From the NCBI GenBank assembly GCA_036023115.1, contig JAYKKT010000061.1, forward strand, positions 15,273,001 through 15,337,000: a stretch of DNA of 64,000 nt, in the 5' to 3' direction. Made by a program: the position numbers and the translations under genes. A model generated the notes under the pieces. The model saw only the letters and a list, made by a program, of their open reading frames with translations, ran no database searches and was not told the DNA's origin. Each line of letters starts with the position of its first letter. The stretch's first letter is position 1. This stretch comes from Brasenia schreberi (taxonomy: Eukaryota; Streptophyta; Magnoliopsida; Nymphaeales; Cabombaceae). Of the stretch, positions 33,926-44,753 are shown piece by piece.

Positions 33926-34690
33926 ATCAACTACATGGAAGATGTATTTTCTGTGAGCAAGCAAAGGAAATGTTTTTCCAAGGAATATATCAAGAACACA
34001 ACATACTTTAAAGTTGATACCTTCCTATTTGTATGGACCTATCAAGCCATCTTCACTTGATAAAAACAATTATTTTCTTCTTTCCAATGATGATTATTAT
34101 CATAAACTTAGTTATACTTTTTGAAGAAATTGCAGGGGTCCAAGGCCTCTAAAAAAGTTTAAGGCTAAGATGGAGAAGTAAAATGTCTACCGAACCAAAG
34201 ATCTCCGATCTAATAAAAGTGGAGAATTTACTTCAAAAATACTTCTGGCATTTTATGTAAAGAAGAGAATTCGTCATCCGCGAAGGTTTTAAGATCACCA
34301 CAAAAACAGTGTAACAAAAAAGAGAAACCAAGTCATTCTCATCATAGTACAAAGCAAGTTAAAGATCCATAATATGCCTAAAGATTTTTTTTAATGAAAG
34401 CAGTTGCTTATGCAGTCTACTTGATTAATCAGTCATACTAAAAATATTTATGGGAAAGTACCACAAGATGCATTGAGTAGTTTCAAGCTAACTGTTTTTC
34501 ACCCTTGAGTTTTTGGAAGCATTACGCATTTACATGTAGCGGATGAGAAGAGGAATAAGCTTTATAATAAAAGTTGGAGGTACTTTTCATTGTTGTCTTC
34601 AAAGTTCTAAAGACTATAAATTATGCAATCGCATTAGCAAAAAGTCATCATTAGTAAAGATATACAATTTGACAAGAAACTTTTTGGTGG
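33926..34690 (+). pseudogene. Copia integrase remnant (B2)
   Basis: SKQRKCFSKEYIKNTT matches the zinc-finger side of copia integrase (GKQ...FPKE). YLYGPIKPSSLDKNNYFLL..DDYY matches DLCGP...SL.G.RYFL.FIDDYSR. FKAKMEK and TKDLRSNKSGEFTS follow, where the catalytic LRSDRGGEF has Asp changed to Asn. NMPKDFF, AVAYAVYLINQS, and the C-terminal VFGSITHLHVADEKRNKL complete it. Several frame changes are needed. It represents the strand-transfer enzyme of a Tork-like copia element. Confidence 0.75.
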
Positions 34691-34932
34691 GCAATATATT
34701 AAAACAGGCATATGCTTATATTCTATTATTTTATGAATAATGAGAAAAGGTTGTGCAACCAAGTCCACCTCCAACACCCTCTCTTCAAAGTCTACATCGA
34801 TGTAAAAGAGTTCGAGTGAAAGATATAAAATTACAAAAAAAAATTGTACGCATGAAAGATAATGAAACTTTATAGTAATTTTACTTTTGTCTTTTTGCAT
34901 ATAGTGAGCCCAAAAATTTCAAAAGGGTTGTT

Positions 34933-35343
34933 CATGATAAAGGATACAACAACAACTAAGCCTTTTCCCCTACTAGACGGGGTCGGCTACATGGATTCTT
35001 TGTTTCCACAGATCCCTATTGTGTGCCATGTTAGCAGTTAACTCACAATAAGCTAGATCATTCTTTATTGTTTCTTTCCAACACTTTTGTGGTCGTCCTC
35101 TATCTCTTTTAATACTTTCCAAATTTAGTTTTCCTAACCTTCTTACATGCTCTTCTTTTGACCTTCTTTCTATATGTCCAAACCATCTTAAACAATATTC
35201 TCTCATTTTATCCTCTATTGGTGTCACTCCTAATTTGTTTCTAATAACCTCATTATGTATACGGTCTTTTCTTGTATGACCACTCATCCATCTCAATATC
35301 TTCATTTCTGTCACAGACATCTTTGACAACATGATAAAGGATA
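34933..35343 (-). mobile_element. 5'-truncated RTE LINE inserted in copia, perfect 14-bp TSD
   Basis: CATGATAAAGGATA occurs at 34933-34946 and again at 35330-35343, flanking a 383-bp minus-strand body. The body encodes the RTE C-terminus in one open frame: MSVTEMKILRWMSGHTRKDR, IHNEVIRNKLGVTPIEDKM, YCLRWFGHIERRSKEEHVRR, GRPQKCWKETIKNDL, and IHVADPV before a stop. The 3' end carries the (TTG)n tail, seen on the plus strand as ACAACAACAAC at 34947-34957. The open frame and perfect duplication mark a comparatively recent insertion. The target codons are in the copia RT region (HDKG). Confidence 0.95.
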
Positions 35344-35690
35344 GATAGAGATAAATTGATGAAAAAGTGAAGACATGTAAGAAGAAGAATGATACTTTTG
35401 AGACTACACTTCCAAGGGGCAAATAACCCGTTGGAGTCAAATGGGTGTATGATCCAAAGAAGAATTCATAAACGAAATTGAGAAGTACAAAGCAAGATTG
35501 GTGACTAAGAGCTACCAGAAAAAGCAAGAAATTGATTATAAAGATGTATTTGCTAAGTTTGCTGGTTTAGATGAAATTTGGTTTAAGACTATGTTGAAGG
35601 AATTTCACCAATCACAAGACAATCTTACAAAGTACCATTAGAGAATGCATTTCAAAAGAGAACGTGAGCTGGAATATGTGATATTACTTG
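35344..35690 (+). pseudogene. Copia RT N-terminal fragment and C-terminal tail (B2)
   Basis: NDTFETTLPRGK.PVGVKWVYDPKKN is followed by EIEKYKARLVTKSYQKKQEI and DYKDVFAKFAGLDEIW, the well-known start of copia RT (LPRGKKPIGVKWVYK, KARLVAKGY.Q..GIDY.EVFAPVARL). The text then jumps to FHQSQDNLTK, resembling the VRSEDQVADIFTK end of the polyprotein. The catalytic RT core and RNase H are therefore deleted. Confidence 0.75.
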
Positions 35691-35699
35691 GCACGTTTA

Positions 35700-36036
35700 A
35701 AGACGGGAGTTGAAAAACAAACTTGATTTGTTTAGGTATTTTTCAGATTTTAGGAAGAAAATATTTGCTTATGTCCTGAGAATTGGTTGTAGGGATACGT
35801 TGTTGTTATATGGAAAGGTTCATTATCATAATCTTACTCTGTAGGAAAGTTTCTATTTTATTATCAGAAAGTTTGTTAAGTAATGAAATTTTTCTAGGTA
35901 ATTTATATTTGTTTTCTATGAATGTAATGAAAGCTAACGATTTTATGAGATTAATGAGAAATATTATTGAGTATTCTGCTTCCTCTCTTTGAGATTTTGT
36001 TATTTGACTTTTATCGATCCTGGGCAACTGTTCTAC
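35700..36036 (+). repeat. 3' LTR of copia element B2
   Basis: Ends GGGCAACTGTTCTACC. The last 150 bases, including GAGATTAATGAGAAATATTATTGAG and TTTGAGATTTTGTTATTTGACTTTTAT, parallel the LTRs at 10700-10852 and 12110-12216. Confidence 0.65.
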
Positions 36037-36377
36037 CAGGAGAGCCATTTGTGAATCTCCTCTGTGGTAATCTTTGATTTGGAAAGAGATGCATAGAGAT
36101 CCAATTCTCCAACTTATCCTCAGCAATGGTACTTATCGCATGAGCATCCAGACTCTTTAAATTTTTAAATTTTTGCTTTTCGTTTTTTGTTAAATTCAAA
36201 AGCCATAAGCTTTGGTTAAATCGTGATGCATCCGTTATATCCTCGGCGTTCCACAGATTGTTTATCATCAAAATCAAACTAGTTTCTGACCCTTGTTCAA
36301 TTGCACACGCCCACACACACAGACATGCACAAACACACACATTATACATGTATATATATACATATATATATATATAC

Positions 36378-36434
<57 letters not shown>

Positions 36435-37589
36435 CATATATATATATATATACATATATACATGAAAAGAAAGAGATGGAGAAAGAAAGAGACAGCACGA
36501 CAAGATCTTCCAAAAGGTGACAGTCTTCAAAAAAGTTGCTGGAACTTTTCTTGTTCAAAATACGTTATGCAGTACACATTTGAGAAATGCGCTTAAATAA
36601 ATTGCTGGAACCCCATGTACAATCTTCATTGACCTCTATGGTTTATATTTACTCAGTAACTATAAATTCAATCAAATAAACATATCTTCAGAGACATGCC
36701 TGTGCGCATGCACTACCAGCATATGTGCCAAGTCATGGAAATTACTTGCTTATTAGCAGTTATTAGCCTTCTTAGAAATTGGGAATGCCCGTGCATCAGT
36801 AGCACTCTGAATACCGCGCCAGTGAGGACTCTTCCTTTAGTGCCGACCAGTATCCTAATGCTTAAGCCCTTCAATCCCCTTTTTCCTGCATGTGCCTGCG
36901 AATATAAACCTCGTTTTGTATTTAATCAACGTTTATTTAACTTATATCCGATTCTTTAATCTAAAGGAGATATGTCAAGTCTCTGATGATTATATTAGTT
37001 GCTGGCCAGAGGAGCATACACCGTTAATGCTATGAAGAAGAAGACATGGCGTAATTGCATGCTATACAGATGATAATGATGAAATAAGGTCGAACATTGA
37101 GATCAAGCATGAACATTGACAAGTGAATCCCTTAACCGAGATTGACTTGAACTCCAAAGCAATAGTTGTGATGATGCACACCGAATATTTATGGGGAATA
37201 CTTCATAACTAGATCTACTGGCTGTGCGTTTACAAAGACGGTTATCTTAACTATTGAAAAGCTCCATTTCTGTCCAGAGTGTTGAATTCATCTATCCATG
37301 GCTTCTGAAAATATAAATTAATGATGGCCGCGGTACGCTTTCCTCGTATCACTTTGAAGAAATACTTTAGTTGGACATTGCAAGTACAAAAATAGCAAAT
37401 GCTATGCAGAACAGCGACGAGATTATGTTTGCCTGATACGAAACATGTGGCACTTTCCTCTCTCTCGAACCTGGCGCCGAACGTTAATAGAACTGTGTTG
37501 ATTGGCAGATGAAACTGACATTGCCTGCTACACTGGCTTCTCTCTCTCTCCGTGTTACAGGATTTCTATTAGCCCGTTAATAGAAGGTG
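36037..37589. other. Intergenic with microsatellite
   Basis: No coding similarity was recognised. It contains the long TA/CA compound microsatellite at 36303-36463 and CT-rich bits near 37450 and 37540. Open frames through the microsatellite are artefacts of its repeat. Confidence 0.5.
36303..36463. repeat. Compound (CA)n / (TA)n microsatellite
   Basis: CACACACAC blocks at about 36303-36340 are followed by TATATA with interspersed CATATA at 36349-36463. Confidence 0.95.
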
Positions 37590-39354
37590 AGAGTCGAGTT
37601 CTTTTAGATTTTGTTTTCAGGACTTGTTTCTCGAATTATTTTGAGTAACTTAAAAACCTCCAAAAATCATCAAAATTTTATAAGACTAAGACTGAGATGT
37701 ATAGAATCTAAAACACTGTTTAGTTTTGAATTCATGATTAGGATGTTGCAGAATTAATTTAATAAATTATCTTTACTCAGACACTCAAAATTGTTCTGTC
37801 ATAAAAATATAAAGGATCAAAGATGAGCTTGTATTTTGGTGCTCAGAGTACCAAATTTAGTGAACTTGGCCTTGTTGGAAAGCTATGGATGTCAAATCTT
37901 CAATAAACTAAGAATCACTGATTTTGGATGCCTACAAACAGAGTTATGGGATGAATACCTAGGCTTTATTGCAAAAAAACTGAATTAACAGATAGTTTGT
38001 AAAAATATCCCTAACCTTGCACCGTTTTAATTACGTGGTTGCACAATCTTAAAATTCTTGAAAATTTTATTATGAGTGGGCCTATGTATGTAGATATAGT
38101 GTGCAAAATTTCGAAGAGATTGGAGCAGACATTCGGAATATACGTGATGCAAAACTCATACGAATTAAAGTGAAACAAACAACATCCTGAATGTTGAAGG
38201 AAAATGAATTGAAATATATTTAATAGCTTAAGAATAGAGGGGATTAGAAGATATAGTCTTTATAGCATATAGTTGGGTAGAATCAAGAACTCAAACACAT
38301 AGAGTGCATAAGTAAAGAAAAGGGAAAGTTTAGCACATCTACTTCTATTACATCTTGGGAGGAGACAAAGCTCCATTAATACAACCCCTTTTCAATTGAA
38401 TAATAATAAAAGATGGGGATATAATCAAGTTAGAACCAACACTTACCTGGATTTCCAAGAAAATGGCATCCAAAGATGGTACTCGACTCTCACCTTCCCT
38501 CTTTTTCACTCATTTTTCTCTCCCAAACTCAAATGATAGCACTTGCCTTGATCCTAACACCCTCTTCCCTCTCTAAGCCTCTCCCTAGCAACCTATACTC
38601 TCACTCAAGCCGCCCAAGGTGCAACACTCTCTCAAGCAACTCCAAGATGGGATTCACGCCCCCCCTTGGCCTCTATTTATAGGCCAAGAGAGGGCCTTTC
38701 TAGGCCCTTTCTTGGAGCGGGCAACCCAAAATTCAAAATCTGATCCAAGTCCATCATATTCACGTAGAAGAGAGAGAGAAGTGGTCCCCTTTTGGTCAAC
38801 CATAGACCAGCCCCATGTGGGCTTGTTTTAGTCTTGATTGGGTGCACCTAGCCATGGTCGGCTAGGTGCTTGAGCCCTTACTTCCAATCGGTGGGTAGTT
38901 GCTTCTTCAAGTGGCTTGCATTTATTGATTCCTCCACTTAATCAAAGCTAGGTAGGAAGGTAATTTGATAAATTTCGGCCCAAGGATATAAGATAAACAA
39001 GGCTAGAAAAATCCAATATTGGTTGAATTAAAAACATTCGATTCAAATAAAACTTGATGCTTAATTCAAGCTACTCATGTCTAGCACTAGGTTGAATTGG
39101 GTTGGGTTTGATGAGGTCATCCACTTTTGATTTGATCTTGAGTGAGGATATGCTTTGACTTGATCTTCCACCCTTGATTTCCGGCTTATCCTTCGTGAAA
39201 TTGTCAACCTGCTTTACTCCAATCTTCTGGGCTTTATACTTTTAACTTTATTTTGAAACCTTTAAAATCTTTATTTTAAATCTAAAAGATTTAAAACAAG
39301 CCAGCTTTTAATTTTTAGAGTATTTTCAGAATAATTTTATTTAGGGTGTTTACA
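37590..39354 (+). repeat. Long LTR of family A (copy A3)
   Basis: Parallels A1 from CTCCAAAAATCATCAAAATTTTAT (37656) through GAACTTGGCCTTGTTGGAAAGC and AAAATTCTTGAAAATTTTATTA.(G)AGTGGGC to the end TAGGGTGTTTACA at 39354. A TATA box TATTTATAGG lies at 38674-38683. It is shorter than A1 and A4 at the 5' side. It stops 18 bp before the PBS of the copia element at 39373, although that element's other LTR is unrelated to this family. Confidence 0.65.
38665..38688 (+). promoter_or_regulatory. Putative LTR TATA box inside an inverted repeat (A3)
   Basis: CTTGGCCT (38665-38672) and AGGCCAAG (38681-38688) form a perfect 8-bp inverted repeat with the TATA core in the 8-bp spacer. Confidence 0.5.
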
Positions 39355-39372
39355 CAAGTGAATCATCACATC

Positions 39373-39385
39373 TGGTATTAGGGCC
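39373..39385 (+). other. PBS of copia element C, initiator-tRNA type
   Basis: TGGTATTAGGGCC differs at two positions from the initiator methionine tRNA primer site TGGTATCAGAGCC. The following ATTAGTGTTACAAAAAAC matches the equivalent region of element D on the opposite strand (ATTAGTGTTTTTTG). Confidence 0.75.
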
Positions 39386-39639
39386 TCATTCTTGACCCTA
39401 CAAAATAGGTACACGATTAGTGTTACAAAAAACAAAAAAAAAAACAAAAAAACAAAAGAGCTTCCTGTTTTTCTTTGGAAGCTTTACTTGAGTCGTGACA
39501 GGGCAGAGGGTAAATCGTGCCTGAGTTAAGATACAACAGAGATCGGTGAGAACACAAAAAAAAAAGAAAAAGAGAGAGGAAGAACACTACTGCAAAGGTC
39601 GTGGGTGGCCAATGGCAAAGAACACCCGTAGGAGAAAAC

Positions 39640-39885
39640 TGCAAGCTAGAAAGACAGAAACGCCTATTGTAGGCCAAAAAAGGCGAAAAGCCAAGCCGCA
39701 GGCCAAAAAGGCAGAAAGCCAGGCCGCCGGCCAGAAAGGCAAAAAATGCAAGTCGTAGGACATAGAAGGTCGCATGCTGAAAGACGGAACGTCAGGCAGA
39801 AGTCTAGGAGGTGGAATGATGGTCGCATGCCAAGAGGCGGAATGCCGACCGCTACAGCTGGTCGTAGGCTAGAGACGGAATGCCC
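39640..39885 (+). repeat. GC-richer tandem repeats in copia leader (C)
   Basis: Imperfect units with GGCCAGAAAGGC- or GCAGGCCAAAAAGGCAGAAA-type cores recur. They are the reverse complement of the array at 14310-14757, as expected if both are leaders of one family in opposite orientation. Fewer units are present here (about five). A CT-rich block starts at 39888. Confidence 0.7.
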
Positions 39886-40659
39886 ATCGTCTCTCTCTCT
39901 CACTCTGCGTTTCTCTTTCTCTCTATCTCATCTAAGCTTTTAAATAGGCCTAGAAATTGCAACGCGATTTCAAAAAATCGTGGTTGAAACCAGCGATTTT
40001 CTAAAATCGCCACCGATTTTAAAAAACCGTCAATGTTTCCATAAAATCGCCCTGGGCAACAGACTAAAAAGTTCATTCTATGGAAACCGTCACTAGAAAA
40101 AATTACAAAAATATCCAGGTATTTTTGGGTAAAAATATTGTTTTGCTCTTATTGATCGAAAAGTTAGTTTTACCCTCCAACAGTTTGTAAAAATTATGAA
40201 ATACCAGAATGTTATTTTACATTACTATCCTTCCCATTTAGGTTATTACAGTACTGCCACTGTGTCAAAATACAGATTTATCCCTATCTTTTTAAGAAAA
40301 TTCCAGATTACTAAAGGGCAAAATTATAGATTTAACCCCGATCAACTATGAATTTTACAGAAATACCAAAAGTAATTTTACAGGTCTATCCTTGGGCATT
40401 TCTAAAAATTACAAAAGCGAACAGACAATTAAAATTATAGTTTTACCCCTGGTATTTTTTGGAAATTTTAAAGGCAAATTTTTTTGAGAAAATTACAAAT
40501 TTATCCCACGTTGCTTATATATTTGAAATGAGTTATTTTCAGCTCATTTTTCTGATATTCAGCATCATTCTAATCAGATACCTACTATGTGTATTTTGTT
40601 GCTTATTTATTGTTTCATTTTTAGACCGTTGAAGTGTTATAATTGCCAAACACATAAAA

Positions 40660-41580
40660 ATGAACTTAAAAATATATGTATCAGAATTGGCAAAAATCGA
40701 AAAGTTAAACAGTCTTAACTTCCAAACATGGAAGAGAAGAATCCTACTTAATCTAATACTTGAAGGTGTTGAGTACGTATTAAAGGAAATTGTGTGTTCT
40801 CTACCACTAGATGCAACTGAGCAAAATATAGAAATGTATAGAAAGGGTCTTCGTAGTACACATTGCATATAATTGTCAAATAGGACACAACTGCCAAACT
40901 GCCAGAGTTGACATACATGAAACATCCTCCATGTATGTTGACACGACAGTTCTTGCTATTCAAACCTGTCATGTTGACATACATGAAGGATGACTTGATA
41001 AGGGTCTTTGAAGAATACGAGATCACAAAAGAGTTGTTTCACTCAATAACAGCCAAATATGACACAACTGTCAGACTGCATATATAACTGCTACTACAAA
41101 AATATAATTCTTTTAAAATGAAAGAAGGAAATAATATAGTAGAACATGTAAATCACATGTTCGTAATCGCTAGGGACCTAGTTGTGGCAAAGTCACTCAT
41201 CCCAGAACCGATATAAATATCCACTATTCTAAACAATCTTCTCCGTCATGGAACATGATCACCACTACCCTCAAGTTAGGGTGGGAAACTAACCTTTTTG
41301 ACTTGCCTATGAAACTAGCAATAGAGTAAGAACACATGAATAAAAACAAGAAAGAAATGTTTTAGTAGTATAAGATGAGATAGGGTCTAGCTCCAAACCC
41401 AACTAAAAGAAAAATAAACCAAACAAAAGGTTTAGCAAGAAAAATATAAAGGGCAGTAAACTTTTTAAGAAAATGCAGGAAATCGCTTATCGGGTCAAGT
41501 GTTTCAGTTGTGAAAAGATAGGACACTACAAGAGGGATTGTTGCAACAGGAGAAGTGGAAGAAACAATCAACAATACGGA
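40660..41580 (+). pseudogene. Copia gag with zinc knuckle (C)
   Basis: Opens with a 70-codon frame (40660-40872) containing LAKIEKLNSLNFQTWKRRIL, the gag start (L.G.N...WK). Later pieces in other frames include EYETKELFHSITAKYDTT, LLLQKYNSFKMKEGNNIVEH and VNHMFVIARDLV. A complete zinc knuckle KCFSCEKIGHYKRDC (CX2CX4HX4C) lies at about 41489-41536. Multiple frameshifts separate the blocks. Confidence 0.8.
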
Positions 41581-41639
41581 TAATCAGAGAAGTAGGACAT
41601 AATATGCGTAATATCTTAATATCTCCATATGAACCAACC

Positions 41640-42060
41640 CATGACAAGTTTGTGGATCGACTCTAGAGCTATCAAACACATCTTAAAGATCAAGGAAGGG
41701 GCAATGGATCTAAAGGAATACAAACTAGGAGAACATCAGGTGTACATGTGAAACAATACTTTCTCAGATATTTTGGGTACTAGATCCTTTAGAATCTTTG
41801 TAAAGGCAAACCAATTGTATAGACTGATGTATTAATTGTGCTATCAATAAGGCGCAATCTGGTCTCGATCTCTACCTTAGTAAAGAAAGATTTTGATATT
41901 AGGTTTATTCTTGGCAAGGTAATTGTGAGAAAACATGGGAGAATATTATTATTTGGGGAGTTTGATATAGGACATGAATTGTTGAAATTAAATGATAATG
42001 AAAATAGAAATCCTTCTGCTTATATTGACTGTGCCTTTAATGTTGATGTGAATGTGTGAC
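41640..42060 (+). pseudogene. Copia protease and pre-integrase region (C)
   Basis: WIDSRAIKHILKI (about 41655) corresponds to the aspartic protease start W..DSGA..H, with the Gly of DSG changed to Arg. The open frame 41838-42059 (MLSIRRNLVSISTLVKKDFD) matches the VPG...NL.S...L stretch before integrase. It is followed by HKCLGHISLKKLRKL, the GAG-pre-integrase motif. Confidence 0.75.
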
Positions 42061-42900
42061 ATAAATGCCTTGGGCATATAAGTCTGAAAAAGTTGAGAAA
42101 ATTATCTAACTTTGATTTACTACCTAGATTTGAGGAAAATATTTCAATAAGTGTGAAACTTATATACAAGGAAAAATGACAAAAAAAGTTTTTCTCCAAA
42201 AGTCAACAAGGGTAACAACCCCGTTGGAAGTCATTCACACCGATTTATGTGGACCATTAAGAGTTAGGTCATATAGTGGAAAGGTTTATTTTATAATCTT
42301 TATCGATAATTACTCGAGATATACATATTTATATCTCTTGGCACATAAATTTGAGACACTAGAAGCTTTTAAAGAATATAAACATGAAGTTGAAAACCAA
42401 TTGGGGCATTCAATCAAAGTCTTAAGATCAGATAGAGACGATGAATATACTTTTGCAGAATTTCTTGAATTCTGTAAAGACTTTGGTATTGCAAAGAAAA
42501 ATACAATGCCTAGGACACCTCAACAAAATGGTGTAGCTGAAAGATATAACAGAACCTTGCTGAATATGACAAGGTCAATATTGATTGATGCCTTTCTGCC
42601 AAGAATATTTTGGGAAGAAGCAGTAAGTACAATGGTATATATATTCAATAGAGTACCATGTAAAGTTGTATTCACTACACCATATGAGATGTGGTTTGGA
42701 AGAAAACCTAACCTAGGTCATTTCAATAGGTGGTGATCTATTGCACATGTAAAGATCATTGATCAGTTTAGAGACAAGCTAGACAATAAGTCATTAAGAT
42801 GTATATTCATTGGATATCCTAAAGGTTAAAGAGATATCAGTTTTATCATAAGGACCATAGACAAATAAAAAGCAGAGATATTGAATTCTTCAAAGATATT
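42061..42900 (+). pseudogene. Copia integrase (C)
   Basis: An open frame of 186 codons (42176-42736) carries HTDLCGPLRV (first catalytic Asp), IIFIDNYSRYTYLYLL, VLRSDRDDEYTFAEF (second Asp kept, but the usual NGGE or RGGE is RDDE), TPQQNGVAERYNRTLL (catalytic Glu kept) and FWEEAVSTMVYIFNRVP. A stop at 42737 interrupts it just before the C-terminal region (KLDNKSLRCIFIGYPKG near 42779-42828). It would have inserted element cDNA into the genome. Confidence 0.9.
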
Positions 42901-43059
42901 AAGAATGACATCCTAGAAAATAATAATGAATATACTGATGATCTATTAGATCTATATCAATCATCATTTGAACTCATAAAAGATCTTCCTAAAACAACTG
43001 AAACCTTAAGTGGACATAAAAAGCCTAAGTCTACCCCGTCCTACTTAAAGGATTATCAC

Positions 43060-44092
43060 ACCTATCTTGTAGAAGTGTGTAATTCGATAGAATTTGATCA
43101 GTTAACTGATAACTTGACTTATCAACAAGTTGTGAACTCATCTGAAGCAACAGTGTGGGGGAAAGTCATGCATGAGGAAATTGAATCCATTGAGAAAAAC
43201 CAAGTCTGTAAATTGACAGATTTACCAAAATGAAGGAAAGATATAAGTTGTAAATGGGTTTTGAAAAAAGAAATACAAGGTCGATGATTCAATCTACAAG
43301 TTTAAAGTGAGGTTGGTTACAAAGAGTTTTTCGCAAAAATAGAGAATAAATTATGTTGAGACATATTTTCTAGTTGTGAAATTTACATCCATAAGGATAA
43401 TCCTGGCAATATATACATATTATGATTTGGACTAACATCAGTTATATGTAAAGACAATTTTTCTAAACGGAGATTTAGATAAAATCATATACATGCAACA
43501 ACCTGAAGGATTTATAGTTGAAGGCAAGGAAGATAAAATATATAGGTTGAGAAAATCCCTATATGGTTTAAAACAGTCACCTCGCCAATGGTATTTTACT
43601 TTTCAAAATGTCATTATAGAACTTGAGTTTGTGTAATGAACATGATCACTGTGTATATGTATAAAATAGTGGGAGTCACTTTATCATCCTATTATTATAT
43701 GTAAATGACATATTGTTGACTGGGAATGACAATGAGATGATTGTCAAAACCAAGTCATGGTTAAAATCAAGGTTCGAAATGAAGGATATGGGGAAGCATC
43801 CTATATCCTGAGTATAAAGATCTCTCGAGATAGAGAATCTAAACTCTTATGCCTAAGTCAGGAGAGATATATCTTCAAGAAGTTTAAAATGAGTGAATGC
43901 AAGTTTGTTGTCACACCCGTTGCAAAAATGATTAAACTAAGTAAGGTTGATTGTCCCGGTGAAGGAGACGATAAGTCTAACGTTCCTCATGCAAAAGTTG
44001 TGGATAGCTTGATGTATGTTATGTTATGTACAAGACCTGATATCAACTTTGCTATTGGTTTTGTGAATAGATATCAAAGTAATCCTTGATGG
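43060..44092 (+). pseudogene. Copia reverse transcriptase (C)
   Basis: ATVWGKVMHEEIESIEKNQV near 43150 starts the domain. CKWVLKKE, then QPEGFIVEGKEDKIYRLRKS and LYGLKQSPRQWY follow in separate frames. The catalytic motif near 43698-43710 reads YVNDILL, so the first Asp of the YVDD box is Asn and polymerase activity would be lost. The last 110 codons (43757-44089) are open, with LSQERYIFKKFKMSECK and LMYVMLCTRPDINFAIG. Frameshifts occur near 43200, 43275 and 43640. Confidence 0.85.
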
Positions 44093-44094
44093 CA

Positions 44095-44630
44095 ATATTG
44101 GATAGTTGTAAAAAGAATTTTAAGATATCTTAAAGGAAAAAGAGACTTGAAATTGTGTTTTTAAGTAGATGAACTAAAAGTGATAGGATACTAAAATGTT
44201 GACTTTGTTGGGAGGAAAGATGATAACAAATCTACCTAAGGGCAAATATTCTTATTTAGAGGTGGTGGTGTTTCTTGGGCATGTAAGAAACAGAGATGTG
44301 TAGCATTACATACACAAGAAGCTGAGTGTGTAGCTTGTTGTATGGCTGCAACGAGTGTTGTCTGGATAAGTTGCTTCATACATGATTTGAAGTTATAAAT
44401 AACCGACGAGCCAATTGTCATTGAGTAGATTTGATAGTTGTAAAAGCACACATATAATGATTAAATACCACTATATTCATGATATGGTTATGAGAAAGGA
44501 AGTATCCATCTCATACATACCAACAAATGATATGTTGGCAAACCCCTTGATTAAAGGCATAATAGAAGAACTTTTCTCAAAACATGTTGTGAACATGTGT
44601 TTGAGATATGTTTGATAGTTGTGTAGAAAA
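44095..44630 (+). pseudogene. Copia RNase H (C)
   Basis: ADFVGRKDDNKST corresponds to the D.D..KSTSG site. Then come FRGGGVSWACKKQRCVALHT, QEAECVACCMAATSVVWI (usual EAEYVA), and a C-terminal part with HT..MIKYH..HD and ANPLIKGI. Several stops lie within it. Confidence 0.75.
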
Positions 44631-44753
44631 ATAACCACACAACGGGTAGTGATTGCAATAGCAATAATAAAATGACATTACTAGGTAAACCATACAAAAG
44701 TGAGAGGAAAACTAGTATGTCAGTACACTTGGCTCGAATGGCTAAGTAGGAGA

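Larger units (their letters stand above)
33926..36036 (+). mobile_element. Ty1/copia element (B2) interrupted by an RTE insertion
   Basis: The copia order is pre-integrase and integrase (33926-34680), the linker to RT (34690-34946), an RTE insertion with duplicated target (34947-35343), the RT N-terminus (35344-35580), a C-terminal tail (35580-35680), and a 3' LTR (35700-36036). The LTR matches those of element B1. The left side joins gypsy integrase without an LTR, so the 5' half is lost. Confidence 0.75.

Noticed and set aside
36011..36596. Open frames of 94-150 codons made of Tyr/Ile/His repeats
   Set aside because: Direct translation of the TA/CA microsatellite; not protein-coding.
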